NCBI GenBank assembly: GCA_964354225.1
Contig: CAYGZC010000134.1
Span: 1 to 13,581, forward strand
Direction of reading: 5' to 3'
DNA length: 13,581 bases
DNA from: CAYGZC01 sp964354225
GTDB lineage: Bacteria; Bacteroidota; Ignavibacteria; UBA10030; SZUA-254
Shown: piece by piece, positions 5,457 through 13,021 of the stretch
Layout: every line of letters begins with the position of its first letter
How positions within the stretch are numbered: position 1 is the first letter of the stretch
Notes under the pieces: model-generated
The model's input: only the letters and a program-made list of their open reading frames with translations
Databases searched by the model: none
What the model was told of the DNA's origin: nothing
Made by a program: the position numbers and the translations under genes

Positions 5457-6455
5457 CTATTTTTCCAACAAATATAGCTGCCAAAGACTACGACTGCTTC
5501 TGTGCAAAATTGGAGCTATTGCCAGTTTACCTGTTTTACCAATGCTGTTTTCCAGGTATCTTAGCTCTGTGAGCTTTTCTTTAATTTCAGAGTCAACGGG
5601 GACATCAAAACCCGATTCTCGCATTATCAACATTCCTTTTGCCCGCATTCCAAGTTCGGTGTGTAAACGAATTAGGCAAAGCATATCACCAATGATCTGG
5701 GGAGAAAAATGTGATCTGAGCGAATGAAGATATGTTCCAATTTTTGAGTCGGTAAATTTTCCATCCATAATTAATTCCAGCACTTCAAGATCAGAATCCA
5801 AACCCATGCCGAGCCATCTTCTCGTGGAATCTTCACTCCGCTTAAAAACGATAAGCATCAACAAAGGAAGCACAATTACCAAAAGAACTGTTGAAACAAC
5901 CGGGGACAAAATGAAATGATTAAACAGCGAGTGAAAAACTATTGCAATTAATAAACCGGGGAAAAATATTTTTACATTGTTTGATTGATAAAGATCGAAT
6001 AAGTTCCTCGAGATTATACCAAAGAGTGCGGTCGTTCCACAGTGCATCATTGCAGTTCCAAACCCCCGAATGAGCCAGAGAAGCAGATTGCTTTCGTGTA
6101 GGCTGTACAAGTAAAATAAATTTTCCGTGAACGCAAACCCAGCGCCAAGCGCAAGACCGTAAAGCGCGGCATCGACCATGAAACCAACCTTTTTAGATTT
6201 TATGAGATAAACTATATAGAGAGCTTTTAGGGATTCTTCTACTACGGGTGCTATATACCCTGAATAAAATATTGAGCTTAAATCCAAAAAGTTGATGAAT
6301 ACCGTATTAACAAGGAGAGCTGCCAGCGCAACGATGCATCCCACCACAATTGTAAGCAACACCATTTGCATCTTGATGAGTTTGTAACTATCCAGGAAAT
6401 AGAGGGCTGCAAGAAAAATAAAAACCGGGAGTAAGCTGACAACGATCTGGGACAC
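5457..6455 (-). CDS. PrsW-family intramembrane metalloprotease
   Basis: 332 residues. About seven hydrophobic segments lie in residues 1-207, followed by a soluble tail of about 120 residues. The PrsW signature is complete: EESLK (E73, E74, K77), FAFTEN with E111, H138 in FGTAMMHCGTTALFG, and HSLFNH (H175, N179). These are the putative metal-binding and catalytic residues of the family, which belongs to the CAAX protease/PrsW superfamily. In Bacillus subtilis PrsW makes the first cut in the membrane anti-sigma factor RsiW; here a membrane anti-sigma factor is encoded three genes upstream. Start is GTG 6455, 10 bases after the stop of the preceding gene, with no clear Shine-Dalgarno site, so translation may be coupled; a later start at M29 or M31 would lose the first helix. 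The soluble C-terminal tail has no domain I recognise. Confidence 0.85.
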   Translation of the reverse strand: MSQIVVSLLPVFIFLAALYFLDSYKLIKMQMVLLTIVVGCIVALAALLVNTVFINFLDLSSIFYSGYIAPVVEESLKALYIVYLIKSKKVGFMVDAALYGLALGAGFAFTENLFYLYSLHESNLLLWLIRGFGTAMMHCGTTALFGIISRNLFDLYQSNNVKIFFPGLLIAIVFHSLFNHFILSPVVSTVLLVIVLPLLMLIVFKRSEDSTRRWLGMGLDSDLEVLELIMDGKFTDSKIGTYLHSLRSHFSPQIIGDMLCLIRLHTELGMRAKGMLIMRESGFDVPVDSEIKEKLTELRYLENSIGKTGKLAIAPILHRSSRSLWQLYLLEK

Positions 6456-6465
6456 AAATTATTTT

Positions 6466-9420
6466 CTATAATATTTTTAAAGAAACCATGAATTCCTTTG
6501 TAGGTTTTTGTTTCTTCTCACACGCAAGAGCATACCCCAGTGAAAATGTCGATTCAAGCCGCGATAGTAACACAATCTTAAAATCAACTTGAGCGCCAGC
6601 ATTGAAGAATATCTGTCTATTATCCCTATCCTCGACATTCGTGACAATGCCTGACGAAAAAAGATTCAGATGTGCCCAGTTGCAGTATAGGTTCATGAAT
6701 CCAAACCTCTTAAAACGTAGGGGAGGAAGTGTCCATTCGAGCATCAGCTTCCCAAAGTTTGTTCCACCAATCGCATTTATTTCAACCCCGGGGAAACTAT
6801 AGTACAACCTGTAACGTTTCGCATCTTGATAATCAACCCAGTTATTGCCAAAGCCGCCAAAATAGAAATTTGCAAACGGTTCGTTCCGTTTACCGAAAGA
6901 ATAACCAAGTGAGCTCCTCAGCCAGATAGATGAATGATAAATAGGCAGCATGAATCCATAATCGCCGGTCGCATACAGCCGGGGGAAATGTTTTGTATTC
7001 ACATAATTATCAAGCGTAACAAACTGCCCGCGAATACCCGCTTCTGTTTCAACGGCACCCAACGATCTCCTCAGGTTTCTATAATTCATTTTAATATTGC
7101 CTGTGAGATACTTGTCGAACGATGCTGAAACATTTTGATAATCGGGCAGCCGCTGCAATCCCCCCCAGCCTGTCGCACCGATAGTATATTCAAGAATCTG
7201 AGGATTGTCGTCCAGCAGTCGATCATTATACGTAAGTCCGATCGAGTAACCTTTTCGGCTGGTTTTTGTTGGACCGAATAAATCATAGAAGTCGGAGCGG
7301 TTATAATTAGCATTGAATTTCCACTGCCAGTGTGTGTAGTTTAATTCAAGATGAAGTCGTTCATTTTTCGGTACTATACCGTGAGGAGTGTATGATGCCG
7401 TAAGATTAAAATCGTGTGACATTAATGGATCCGTTACATTAAAACGCATACCGAAAGCTGTAAAGTCCTTGTATCCATCAACAATTGGATAGGCAGATAC
7501 AATTCTGATATTATTAAATCCATTATACTCGCCTTCATAAGTAGTAAGGGAATCAATATTGACTGTGAGCGGTGAAGGAAGCGTCCACGATTTCAGAACT
7601 GGATTTTTTTGTACGATCTCATATCCTAAATAATTAATAGAACTTACATCTTCACGCGGCATATTAGCAATCATCACAGGAATAAATCCTTTACCTGAAT
7701 AACGAAATACCAGTAGCGAATCTTTTGTTGCAGGCACGGGTCTGAAGAAACCGGTCTCAGCATTGGTAATCCATTCCATTTTCTTCTGATTGAAATCGTA
7801 CCGAACAACATTTGAAACTCCAGTGTAATATGTTGTTCCATAAAGATATTTACCATCGGGAGAGAACACGAAATTTAGTGGAGAATTGTTTTCAAATCCA
7901 TAAATGACTTCATAAGCACTATCACCCTTTAGTAATTTCTCAATAGACATCCGAATAAGCACCTGTTTGCCGCTAATCTCCATCAGTGATCCTGTTAAAT
8001 ATATTCCATCAGGAGAAATATCAATATCAAACAAATCTTTTCCATAAGGTAAGCGAAGGATTTCATTCCATCCATCATATGTCGATGGGAATCTTACTAA
8101 GGTAGAGTATCCATTATGGTGTTGAACCCCCCATAGTGATTTATCGGCAGCATTGAATGCCAAATCGCCAATACGGCAATCTTTTAATAATCTTCTGGAT
8201 TCTTTTGTGCCGATATTGACAACATTCAGGTCTCGCCATCCTTTATTATTCTTAGTAGTGAAAAATAACTGATTGTCCAACTTATCATAAGCAAGGTGGC
8301 ATACGTAGTAAAGCGCCGGGGTTAACATGTTACAAATCTTTTCAACTTTACCCGTTTTGATATCTATAGACGCAATATACGCGAGCTGTCCTGGATAATT
8401 AACGGCCGCATAGAACTGATTATGGGAAGAATCGTAATAAGCCCGTGAAACTGAGCCAAGCGGCTCCTTTGATATATACCTATACTCAGTGATAGGATTT
8501 CGACGGATTGAATCAAGGTTCATCTGCTGCCATTGGTGTTCCCATTCAATCCATCTCGACCATTCATCGTCCAGAGATATCCCATAGATTCGTTCAAATT
8601 GTGATGCGAAATCTTTATTACTGTCTTCGGTGCGATCTATCCATGCCAATAATTTTTCGGTTCCGTACCGATAGGCGAGATAACTGACAAAGCGAGTTCC
8701 ATAAAGATAAGAATTTTGTCCAATCTGAAAATCGACTGTTGTGCCTTCAGATTCCAAACCAACGAAATCATAAAAATAGGTGCTGTCGCGAACCATCGTT
8801 CTGAATACCATCTCATCATATCCACCTTGGGCGCGACCGATTCCACCCGCCATCCATGTCTCCATGAAAACAGCAATACCTTCAAGATACCAGCGCGGAG
8901 AATACTTGCGCGGTGCAGTTAAATAACTATACAACATCGATATTGGATTCTCAGAAGTTGGAGAAACTTTTCCCGAAAAAATTGATCGATAGAAATTATC
9001 GGTTGAAGAAGCTTTATCCGTCGATACAACATGCATAAGTTCGTGGTTCATGACCCAATTCAGACGCTCATTAGTCGGAGACGTCTCATAAACATTTTCG
9101 AATGGCTCGATTCCTAAAAGCATATAATTGAATGGAAGAGCTGTAGCGCCAGCATACCCGTAATCGTCAAAGTCTTGGAACAGCACTGTAACTTCTTCGG
9201 CGGGTGTATAGTGATGGAGCTCTCCATGAAATTTAAATGAATTTTCAAAGCACCGCCTTAGATGGGGAATCACGTACGAATGGTTTGGATCATAGTATAT
9301 CAATCTTAAATTCTTCGTCTCATACGTGAAAAATTTGGTTTGAGACAGTGATTGAGAAAAAGCCAGCAAGAAAGAGACCATGCACCAAAGGATTGATTTC
9401 GTGTTTAGAAAGCAGCACAT
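6466..9420 (-). CDS. Secreted HExxH metalloprotease fused to a beta-propeller and an outer-membrane beta-barrel
   Basis: 984 residues from ATG 9420. The frame could be read from a TTG at 9468, but AGGAGG at 9435-9430 lies 9 bases before the 9420 ATG and the protein then begins with a signal peptide (residues 1-27, core VSFLLAF, ending SLSQ). Residues 28 to about 300 form a gluzincin-type peptidase domain of the MA-like family: HELMH (126-130) with E180 in WYLEGIAVF as the likely third zinc ligand. About 310-610 shows propeller-like repeats (ISPDGIYL, FSPDGKYL). About 690-984 is rich in alternating aromatic strands and ends in a hydrophobic strand (LKIL), suggesting a surface-antigen-like beta-barrel. 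It is probably anchored in the outer membrane with the peptidase in the periplasm or outside. A terminator precedes it, so it should be transcribed separately from the coiled-coil gene. Substrate unknown. Confidence 0.85.
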   Translation of the reverse strand: MCCFLNTKSILWCMVSFLLAFSQSLSQTKFFTYETKNLRLIYYDPNHSYVIPHLRRCFENSFKFHGELHHYTPAEEVTVLFQDFDDYGYAGATALPFNYMLLGIEPFENVYETSPTNERLNWVMNHELMHVVSTDKASSTDNFYRSIFSGKVSPTSENPISMLYSYLTAPRKYSPRWYLEGIAVFMETWMAGGIGRAQGGYDEMVFRTMVRDSTYFYDFVGLESEGTTVDFQIGQNSYLYGTRFVSYLAYRYGTEKLLAWIDRTEDSNKDFASQFERIYGISLDDEWSRWIEWEHQWQQMNLDSIRRNPITEYRYISKEPLGSVSRAYYDSSHNQFYAAVNYPGQLAYIASIDIKTGKVEKICNMLTPALYYVCHLAYDKLDNQLFFTTKNNKGWRDLNVVNIGTKESRRLLKDCRIGDLAFNAADKSLWGVQHHNGYSTLVRFPSTYDGWNEILRLPYGKDLFDIDISPDGIYLTGSLMEISGKQVLIRMSIEKLLKGDSAYEVIYGFENNSPLNFVFSPDGKYLYGTTYYTGVSNVVRYDFNQKKMEWITNAETGFFRPVPATKDSLLVFRYSGKGFIPVMIANMPREDVSSINYLGYEIVQKNPVLKSWTLPSPLTVNIDSLTTYEGEYNGFNNIRIVSAYPIVDGYKDFTAFGMRFNVTDPLMSHDFNLTASYTPHGIVPKNERLHLELNYTHWQWKFNANYNRSDFYDLFGPTKTSRKGYSIGLTYNDRLLDDNPQILEYTIGATGWGGLQRLPDYQNVSASFDKYLTGNIKMNYRNLRRSLGAVETEAGIRGQFVTLDNYVNTKHFPRLYATGDYGFMLPIYHSSIWLRSSLGYSFGKRNEPFANFYFGGFGNNWVDYQDAKRYRLYYSFPGVEINAIGGTNFGKLMLEWTLPPLRFKRFGFMNLYCNWAHLNLFSSGIVTNVEDRDNRQIFFNAGAQVDFKIVLLSRLESTFSLGYALACEKKQKPTKEFMVSLKIL

Positions 9421-9429
9421 TTTCTTGAA

Positions 9430-9435
9430 CCTCCT
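9430..9435 (-). promoter_or_regulatory. Ribosome binding site that fixes the start of the metalloprotease gene
   Basis: AGGAGG on the minus strand, 9 bases before ATG 9420. It lies inside the longer frame that begins at TTG 9468, which has no such site, so the shorter start is preferred. Confidence 0.75.
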
Positions 9436-9480
9436 GGTAAGATTTTTTAAAACTGTATTGGTTCGCAATGTGGATTAGGT

Positions 9481-9530
9481 TTGTATAATAAAACAGTGAA
9501 GGGGATGCAAAACGTATCCCCTTCCACTAT
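9481..9530 (-). terminator. Rho-independent terminator after the coiled-coil gene
   Basis: GAAGGGGAT (9498-9506) and ATCCCCTTC (9516-9524) form a perfect 9-bp stem with a 9-base loop; flanking GTG/CAC can extend it with a bulge. On the minus-strand transcript it is followed by CTGTTTTATTATA. It lies 24 bp beyond the stop codon of the gene at 10783-9548. Confidence 0.7.
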
Positions 9531-9547
9531 ATAAATTGACACCAGGT

Positions 9548-10783
9548 TTAGTTTACTTGTGGTGTTGCTTGTCGATCTTCTTGATCCGGTGGAGCAAATC
9601 TCCTTTCGAAGTTTTTTATTCTCTCATCCATCCTAATAGCACTGCGTTCCTCAGCGCGAATATTAAGACGTGATTCCATATCGTCCAACCTATTGCTCAT
9701 AATTAACAAGCGATCATCTGGAGCAAGCCGGCATTCCAAATTATAAATTTGATTTTCCAATGTCAGGTTACACCTTTGTTCTAACATCCGTGCCTCGAGG
9801 ATGAAAACCATTGTCTCAATTGATGCTGGAGCTTTCTGTGTTTCCGTTGGCGGCGGCGCATAACGACTAAAGAGACTCCGAATCCGCTCTTCTAATTTTA
9901 GCGGCTCCTTTTGTCTTTCAGCATCAGGTGGCAGCAATCTCTTCTCTAAATCGTCGACCCGATTTTCCAATGGTGTGTATACTTTCTTCTCGAACCACAT
10001 TGCTTCAAGCTGAAGAATTTTTGATTCCATTGTTTCAGGTGCCTTTCGTGCTTCAGCAGACGGTGGTGCATACCTAGTAAACAGATAATGAATCCGTTCT
10101 TCTAATTTTAGCGATGCCTTTTGTCTTTCAGCATCTGGTGGCAGCAATCTCTTCTCTAAATCGTCCACTCGCTTGTTTAACGGCATGAAGGCCCTCTGTT
10201 CTAAAGCTACTGCCTCAATTTGAAGGAGCTTCGATTCCATTGTCTCCGGTGCTTTTCGTGTTTCAGCAGACGGTGGTGCATACCTAGTAAACAGATCATT
10301 AATCCGCTCTTCTAATTTTAGCGGTGCTTTTTGTCTTTCAGCATCCGGTGGCAACAATCTCTTTTCTAAATCGTCCACCCGCTTGTTTAACGGCATGAAG
10401 GCCCTCTGTTCTAAAGCCACTGCCTCAATTTGAAGGAGCTTCGATTCCATTGTCTCCGGGGCTTTTCGTGCTTCCGCTGGCGGTGGTGCATATCTCTCTG
10501 CCAGGAACTTTAATCGCTCAACTAATATTAACTGCCGAGCATCTGTTGCCAAGCGTCCTTCCATACCCTCAAGCTTTTTCTCCATTTCTGCGAGTTGAGC
10601 TTCCGAATACTGTCGAGCTTCCAGCTTCACGTCGTTATCGCTAAGCTGCTGCTGGTTATATTTCTTTACCCCGCCTATTGTCCCCTGTGCATTTTCGTCT
10701 TGGGGCCACGGGAAGATAAACGCGAAATACACTATCGCTAAAACTGCAACCAGCATTACCACATAAATCATTCCTTTTTTCAT
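9548..10783 (-). CDS. Membrane-anchored coiled-coil protein with 70-residue tandem repeats
   Basis: 411 residues from ATG 10783. A start four codons earlier (10795) exists, but GGAGG at 10793-10789 lies 5 bases before ATG 10783, inside the longer frame. Residues 1-3 are MKK and residues about 4-25 form one membrane helix or uncleaved signal anchor. The rest is charged and helical. About residues 90-330 consist of 70-residue units, each with two sub-motifs: RYAPPxAExRKAPETMESK and RLLPPDAERQKxPLKLEER, separated by helical stretches such as RVDDLEK. Proline-proline turns between short helices suggest a rod or helical bundle rather than one long coil. The repeats are also strongly conserved in DNA, pointing to recent duplication. 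It follows the anti-sigma gene after 123 bp and ends at a clear terminator. No known family recognised; a periplasmic scaffold or sensor role is possible. Confidence 0.85.
   Translation of the reverse strand: MKKGMIYVVMLVAVLAIVYFAFIFPWPQDENAQGTIGGVKKYNQQQLSDNDVKLEARQYSEAQLAEMEKKLEGMEGRLATDARQLILVERLKFLAERYAPPPAEARKAPETMESKLLQIEAVALEQRAFMPLNKRVDDLEKRLLPPDAERQKAPLKLEERINDLFTRYAPPSAETRKAPETMESKLLQIEAVALEQRAFMPLNKRVDDLEKRLLPPDAERQKASLKLEERIHYLFTRYAPPSAEARKAPETMESKILQLEAMWFEKKVYTPLENRVDDLEKRLLPPDAERQKEPLKLEERIRSLFSRYAPPPTETQKAPASIETMVFILEARMLEQRCNLTLENQIYNLECRLAPDDRLLIMSNRLDDMESRLNIRAEERSAIRMDERIKNFERRFAPPDQEDRQATPQVN
9841..10470 (-). repeat. Three tandem 210-bp coding repeats
   Basis: The segment around CAGCAGACGGTGGTGCATA recurs with exact 210-bp spacing (anchors at 9841, 10051, 10261 and 10471), giving three full units and partial units on each side. 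The middle copies are nearly identical in long stretches, for example the CTTGTTTAACGGCATGAAGG segment near 10171 and 10381. Outer copies are more diverged. Spacing divisible by three keeps the frame, so the array can expand or contract without breaking the protein. Confidence 0.85.
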
Positions 10784-10788
10784 GATAA

Positions 10789-10793
10789 CCTCC
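10789..10793 (-). promoter_or_regulatory. Ribosome binding site that fixes the start of the coiled-coil gene
   Basis: GGAGG on the minus strand, 5 bases before ATG 10783. It overlaps the codons of the longer alternative start at 10795, which is therefore less likely. Confidence 0.7.
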
Positions 10794-10906
10794 ATGATAA
10801 TTGTTTATAGATATTGTTAATTATTTGAGTTAGCATTTGTCTCTATCCTAAATACCCAACCGTTGTGCAGAAGTTGGATATAGTTTCAAAAACCTTTCTG
10901 AAATTC

Positions 10907-11695
10907 TTATTTCTCTTCACGGCTGTTCAGAAGTGTGCGTTCGTACGCTATCCCGGTTGATGAATAAATCTTTAAATACATTGGGGAAAGATTTGATGTT
11001 TTACGCCCTAATGCTATAAGGTAATTATTCTCACCATTACTAGAAAATTGTATCGAGTTTGGCTTAACCGTTAGGTCGTTGCTCAAATTATTGGATTTTT
11101 TAAATTCAAGAAAATTCATGTCATTTTCGTTGAATCCAAGCATAATATTGATATCTTGACTTGTTTTAACAGTTAGATCGACCAAGATAGTTTGTTCCGC
11201 ATACGATAATGTCGCATCACCTTTTATCTCTTTTTCATTAATTTCAAATTTATCTGCGATGCGAAAATTGCTGGGGAAATTTGCCCTTAAAGTTCCATAT
11301 ATATCGGGTATGTTAATAAAATCTTTATTACTAAGAAAAACAAACATAAGTGAAATCACGATAATACCTATTACTACCCCGGCACTAAACACATAAGCAT
11401 ATCGCGGTTTATTTCCAAAGAGGAAGGTATCAATGTAGTGTCTGAATGCATAATGCCGTTCATGTTTTGCATATTTATCAATGGGAATGGCATTTACGAT
11501 GTTCTTTTTTAGATTTTGAGGTGGCTCAACAACCTTCGCATGGGATAATGCTTCTGACATAACCGAAAGATCATGATAAAACCTTTGGGCATCAGGGTTG
11601 TGTTCCAAATACTTTTGCAGTTTTTTACTTTGACTGGGCGAATTCACGCAATCGATTTCCCCGTTGATCAGCTCTAAATATTTTTCTTCAATCAT
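10907..11695 (-). CDS. Membrane anti-sigma factor, partner of the ECF sigma factor
   Basis: 262 residues. Residues 1-60 are a cytoplasmic helical region of the anti-sigma type (LINGEID, then HNPDAQRFYHDLSVMSEAL, then VEPPxxL). The zinc motif HxxxCxxC of ZAS anti-sigma factors is absent; C16 is the only cysteine there. One membrane helix lies at 100-121, and residues 122-262 form a beta-rich extracytoplasmic domain with no family I recognise. The ATG follows the sigma factor stop by 3 bases, so the two are co-translated, the standard arrangement for an ECF sigma/anti-sigma pair. It would hold the sigma factor at the membrane until released, possibly by proteolysis; a PrsW-type protease is encoded in the same neighbourhood. 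Identification rests on position, topology and the N-terminal pattern. Confidence 0.75.
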   Translation of the reverse strand: MIEEKYLELINGEIDCVNSPSQSKKLQKYLEHNPDAQRFYHDLSVMSEALSHAKVVEPPQNLKKNIVNAIPIDKYAKHERHYAFRHYIDTFLFGNKPRYAYVFSAGVVIGIIVISLMFVFLSNKDFINIPDIYGTLRANFPSNFRIADKFEINEKEIKGDATLSYAEQTILVDLTVKTSQDINIMLGFNENDMNFLEFKKSNNLSNDLTVKPNSIQFSSNGENNYLIALGRKTSNLSPMYLKIYSSTGIAYERTLLNSREEK

Positions 11696-11698
11696 ATA

Positions 11699-12235
11699 TT
11701 ACAAACCTTCTTTCCTTAAAATATCTCTCAGCATTTTTCTGGCTGTAAACAATCTCGATTTCACGGTCTTTTCTGGAAGATCAAGGACATAGCTGATCTC
11801 AGCATAAGAAAGTTCCTGAAAATGACAGAGTACAATTACCACTCTATAATCCAGTCCTATCTTCATGAGAGCATCCTGGATTTTTTCACTTAATTCAACT
11901 TCTCCATAAGCTTCCTCTGGATTCTTTTCTGTTGAAATAATTCCCGAGTCAATTCCTTGTGCTTGCTTTCTTTGCCGAAGTGTATTTATTGACTCGTTAA
12001 CAGCAATTTTATAGAGCCAGCTGAAAAATTTATATCGCTCACTAAACTTGCCAAGACTTTCATATGCTTTGAGAAAAACCGCCTGTGTGACATCGGCGGC
12101 ATCCTCGACATCATTTAATACCCTAAGAACGACATTGAATACAATCTTATGATATCTTTCTACAATTTCTTCAAAAGCTTTCTGATCACCTTGAAGACAT
12201 TGTCGGACAAGAATATGATCGTCTTCTCTATTCAT
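11699..12235 (-). CDS. ECF (sigma-70 family) RNA polymerase sigma factor
   Basis: 178 residues. Region 2 (about 8-85) includes the VRQCLQGDQKAFEEIVERY opening, DAADVTQAVFLKAYESL (region 2.2/2.3) and FFSWLYKIAVNESINTLRQ (2.4). Region 4 (about 120-173) has the helix-turn-helix LSYAEISYVLDLPEKTVKSR and the LFTARKMLR end. It lacks regions 1 and 3, as expected for the ECF group. The ATG at 12235 has no clear Shine-Dalgarno site. It is followed after 3 bases by the membrane anti-sigma gene. It would direct transcription of an envelope or surface regulon; its target promoter cannot be named from this window. Confidence 0.93.
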   Translation of the reverse strand: MNREDDHILVRQCLQGDQKAFEEIVERYHKIVFNVVLRVLNDVEDAADVTQAVFLKAYESLGKFSERYKFFSWLYKIAVNESINTLRQRKQAQGIDSGIISTEKNPEEAYGEVELSEKIQDALMKIGLDYRVVIVLCHFQELSYAEISYVLDLPEKTVKSRLFTARKMLRDILRKEGL

Positions 12236-12266
12236 AAATACAACTGAAACGGGAAAAAGTTGGTGG

Positions 12267-12296
12267 TCTATAGTGCCTTTTTTTACTCAATCTCAA
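12267..12296 (-). promoter_or_regulatory. Possible promoter for the ECF sigma / anti-sigma pair
   Basis: TTGAGA (12296-12291) and TATAGA (12272-12267) are separated by 18 bases, about 30 bp upstream of the sigma factor ATG and overlapping the end of the STAS gene. It looks like a housekeeping promoter rather than an autoregulated ECF promoter. Pattern only, and the gene could equally be read from upstream. Confidence 0.3.
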
Positions 12297-12567
12297 AAAT
12301 ATTGTCAAATCCTGTCAACATAAAAACATCTTTAACGTGTTTATTTGAATTGACTAATCGGAAAGCTTGGCCTTTTTCTTTTAAACGTTTCTGATGCGCC
12401 AGCAGGATTCCTAAGCCGGCGCTTGAAATGTATTCAAGGTCCTTGAGATTTATGGTGCGGGATGTTGTAATCCCTTCAAGCATTTTATCCGCTTTGTCAG
12501 ATTGTGAAGCATCGAGCCGCCCCACAAACAAGATTTCACCAGTATCAAGAATTTTTACATCAAACAT
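12283..12567 (-). CDS. STAS-domain anti-sigma factor antagonist (RsbV/SpoIIAA type)
   Basis: 94 residues, a single STAS domain. The loop NLKDLEYISSAGLGILL (40-56) carries the phosphoacceptor site, with S49 at the position of the regulatory serine. The start ATG 12567 has GGAG seven bases upstream, and that site overlaps the last codons and stop of the RsbW-like gene, from which it is separated by 4 bases; the two are therefore translated together. In known partner switches the ATPase phosphorylates and thereby inactivates this protein, and a PP2C phosphatase reverses it. The phosphatase is not in this window. It is clearly different in sequence from the other STAS protein at 5325-4975. Confidence 0.9.
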   Translation of the reverse strand: MFDVKILDTGEILFVGRLDASQSDKADKMLEGITTSRTINLKDLEYISSAGLGILLAHQKRLKEKGQAFRLVNSNKHVKDVFMLTGFDNIFEIE

Positions 12568-12571
12568 TGTT

Positions 12572-12973
12572 TTACTCCAGATTTTTAGTAAAAGTTATTC
12601 TGCTTTCGCCATGAGTGTATTCGTACTCGAGATTATCAACTATTTTTTTCACAAGATGAAGTCCAAGCCCACCTACTTTACGTTCTTCCAATCGCTGTGT
12701 AACATCGACTTCCTGTGTTTTACTTACATCAAATTCATTGCTATCATAATCGATTAAATTCACCATTAGTTTCTTTCCTTCTTTATTAATTTCTATTGTG
12801 ATATCATTGTTCGATCCCCCGTTATATTTAACCATGTTAGTGAATAATTCCTCAATTGCCAAATTGATTGAAAATGAAATTGATTCACCGACTTTATATG
12901 ATTTGAGAATCTCACTAACAAAAATGAAGATTTGCGATAATGATGATATTTGATGTTTAAAATTCTTTTGCAT
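12572..12973 (-). CDS. RsbW-like HATPase, anti-sigma / switch kinase
   Basis: 133 residues, the length of stand-alone RsbW/SpoIIAB-type GHKL ATPases. The N box is NLAIEELFTNMVKY (37-50; E41, E42, N46) and the G2 box is GGLGLHLVKK (101-110). The G1 box is unusual: where the family has DxGxxFD this protein reads DYDSNEFD (75-82), losing the glycine, so ATP binding may be weakened. It is immediately followed by its likely substrate, the STAS protein. It could bind a sigma factor or another output protein; the adjacent ECF factor is a candidate although ECF factors are usually held by their own anti-sigma factor. The start is ATG 12973 with only a weak GGAAAA-type site upstream. It is the first gene of the signalling block; the 48 bp before it show no convincing promoter. 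Confidence 0.88.
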   Translation of the reverse strand: MQKNFKHQISSLSQIFIFVSEILKSYKVGESISFSINLAIEELFTNMVKYNGGSNNDITIEINKEGKKLMVNLIDYDSNEFDVSKTQEVDVTQRLEERKVGGLGLHLVKKIVDNLEYEYTHGESRITFTKNLE

Positions 12974-13021
12974 AAGCCCATTTTCCGTTGGGTCTTAAAA
13001 ATTGTTCAATGTATATAAAAT

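Noticed and set aside
9421..9468. Longer N-terminus of the metalloprotease from TTG 9468
   Set aside because: It would bury a perfect AGGAGG inside the coding region and put 16 charged residues before a good signal peptide; ATG 9420 fits better.
9841..10470. CRISPR-like or non-coding tandem array
   Set aside because: The 210-bp period is in frame, the units are contiguous without spacers, and they encode a continuous coiled-coil protein.
10848..10875. Hairpin CCAAC...GTTGG between the anti-sigma and coiled-coil genes as a terminator
   Set aside because: The stem is short and no T tract follows it on the minus strand.
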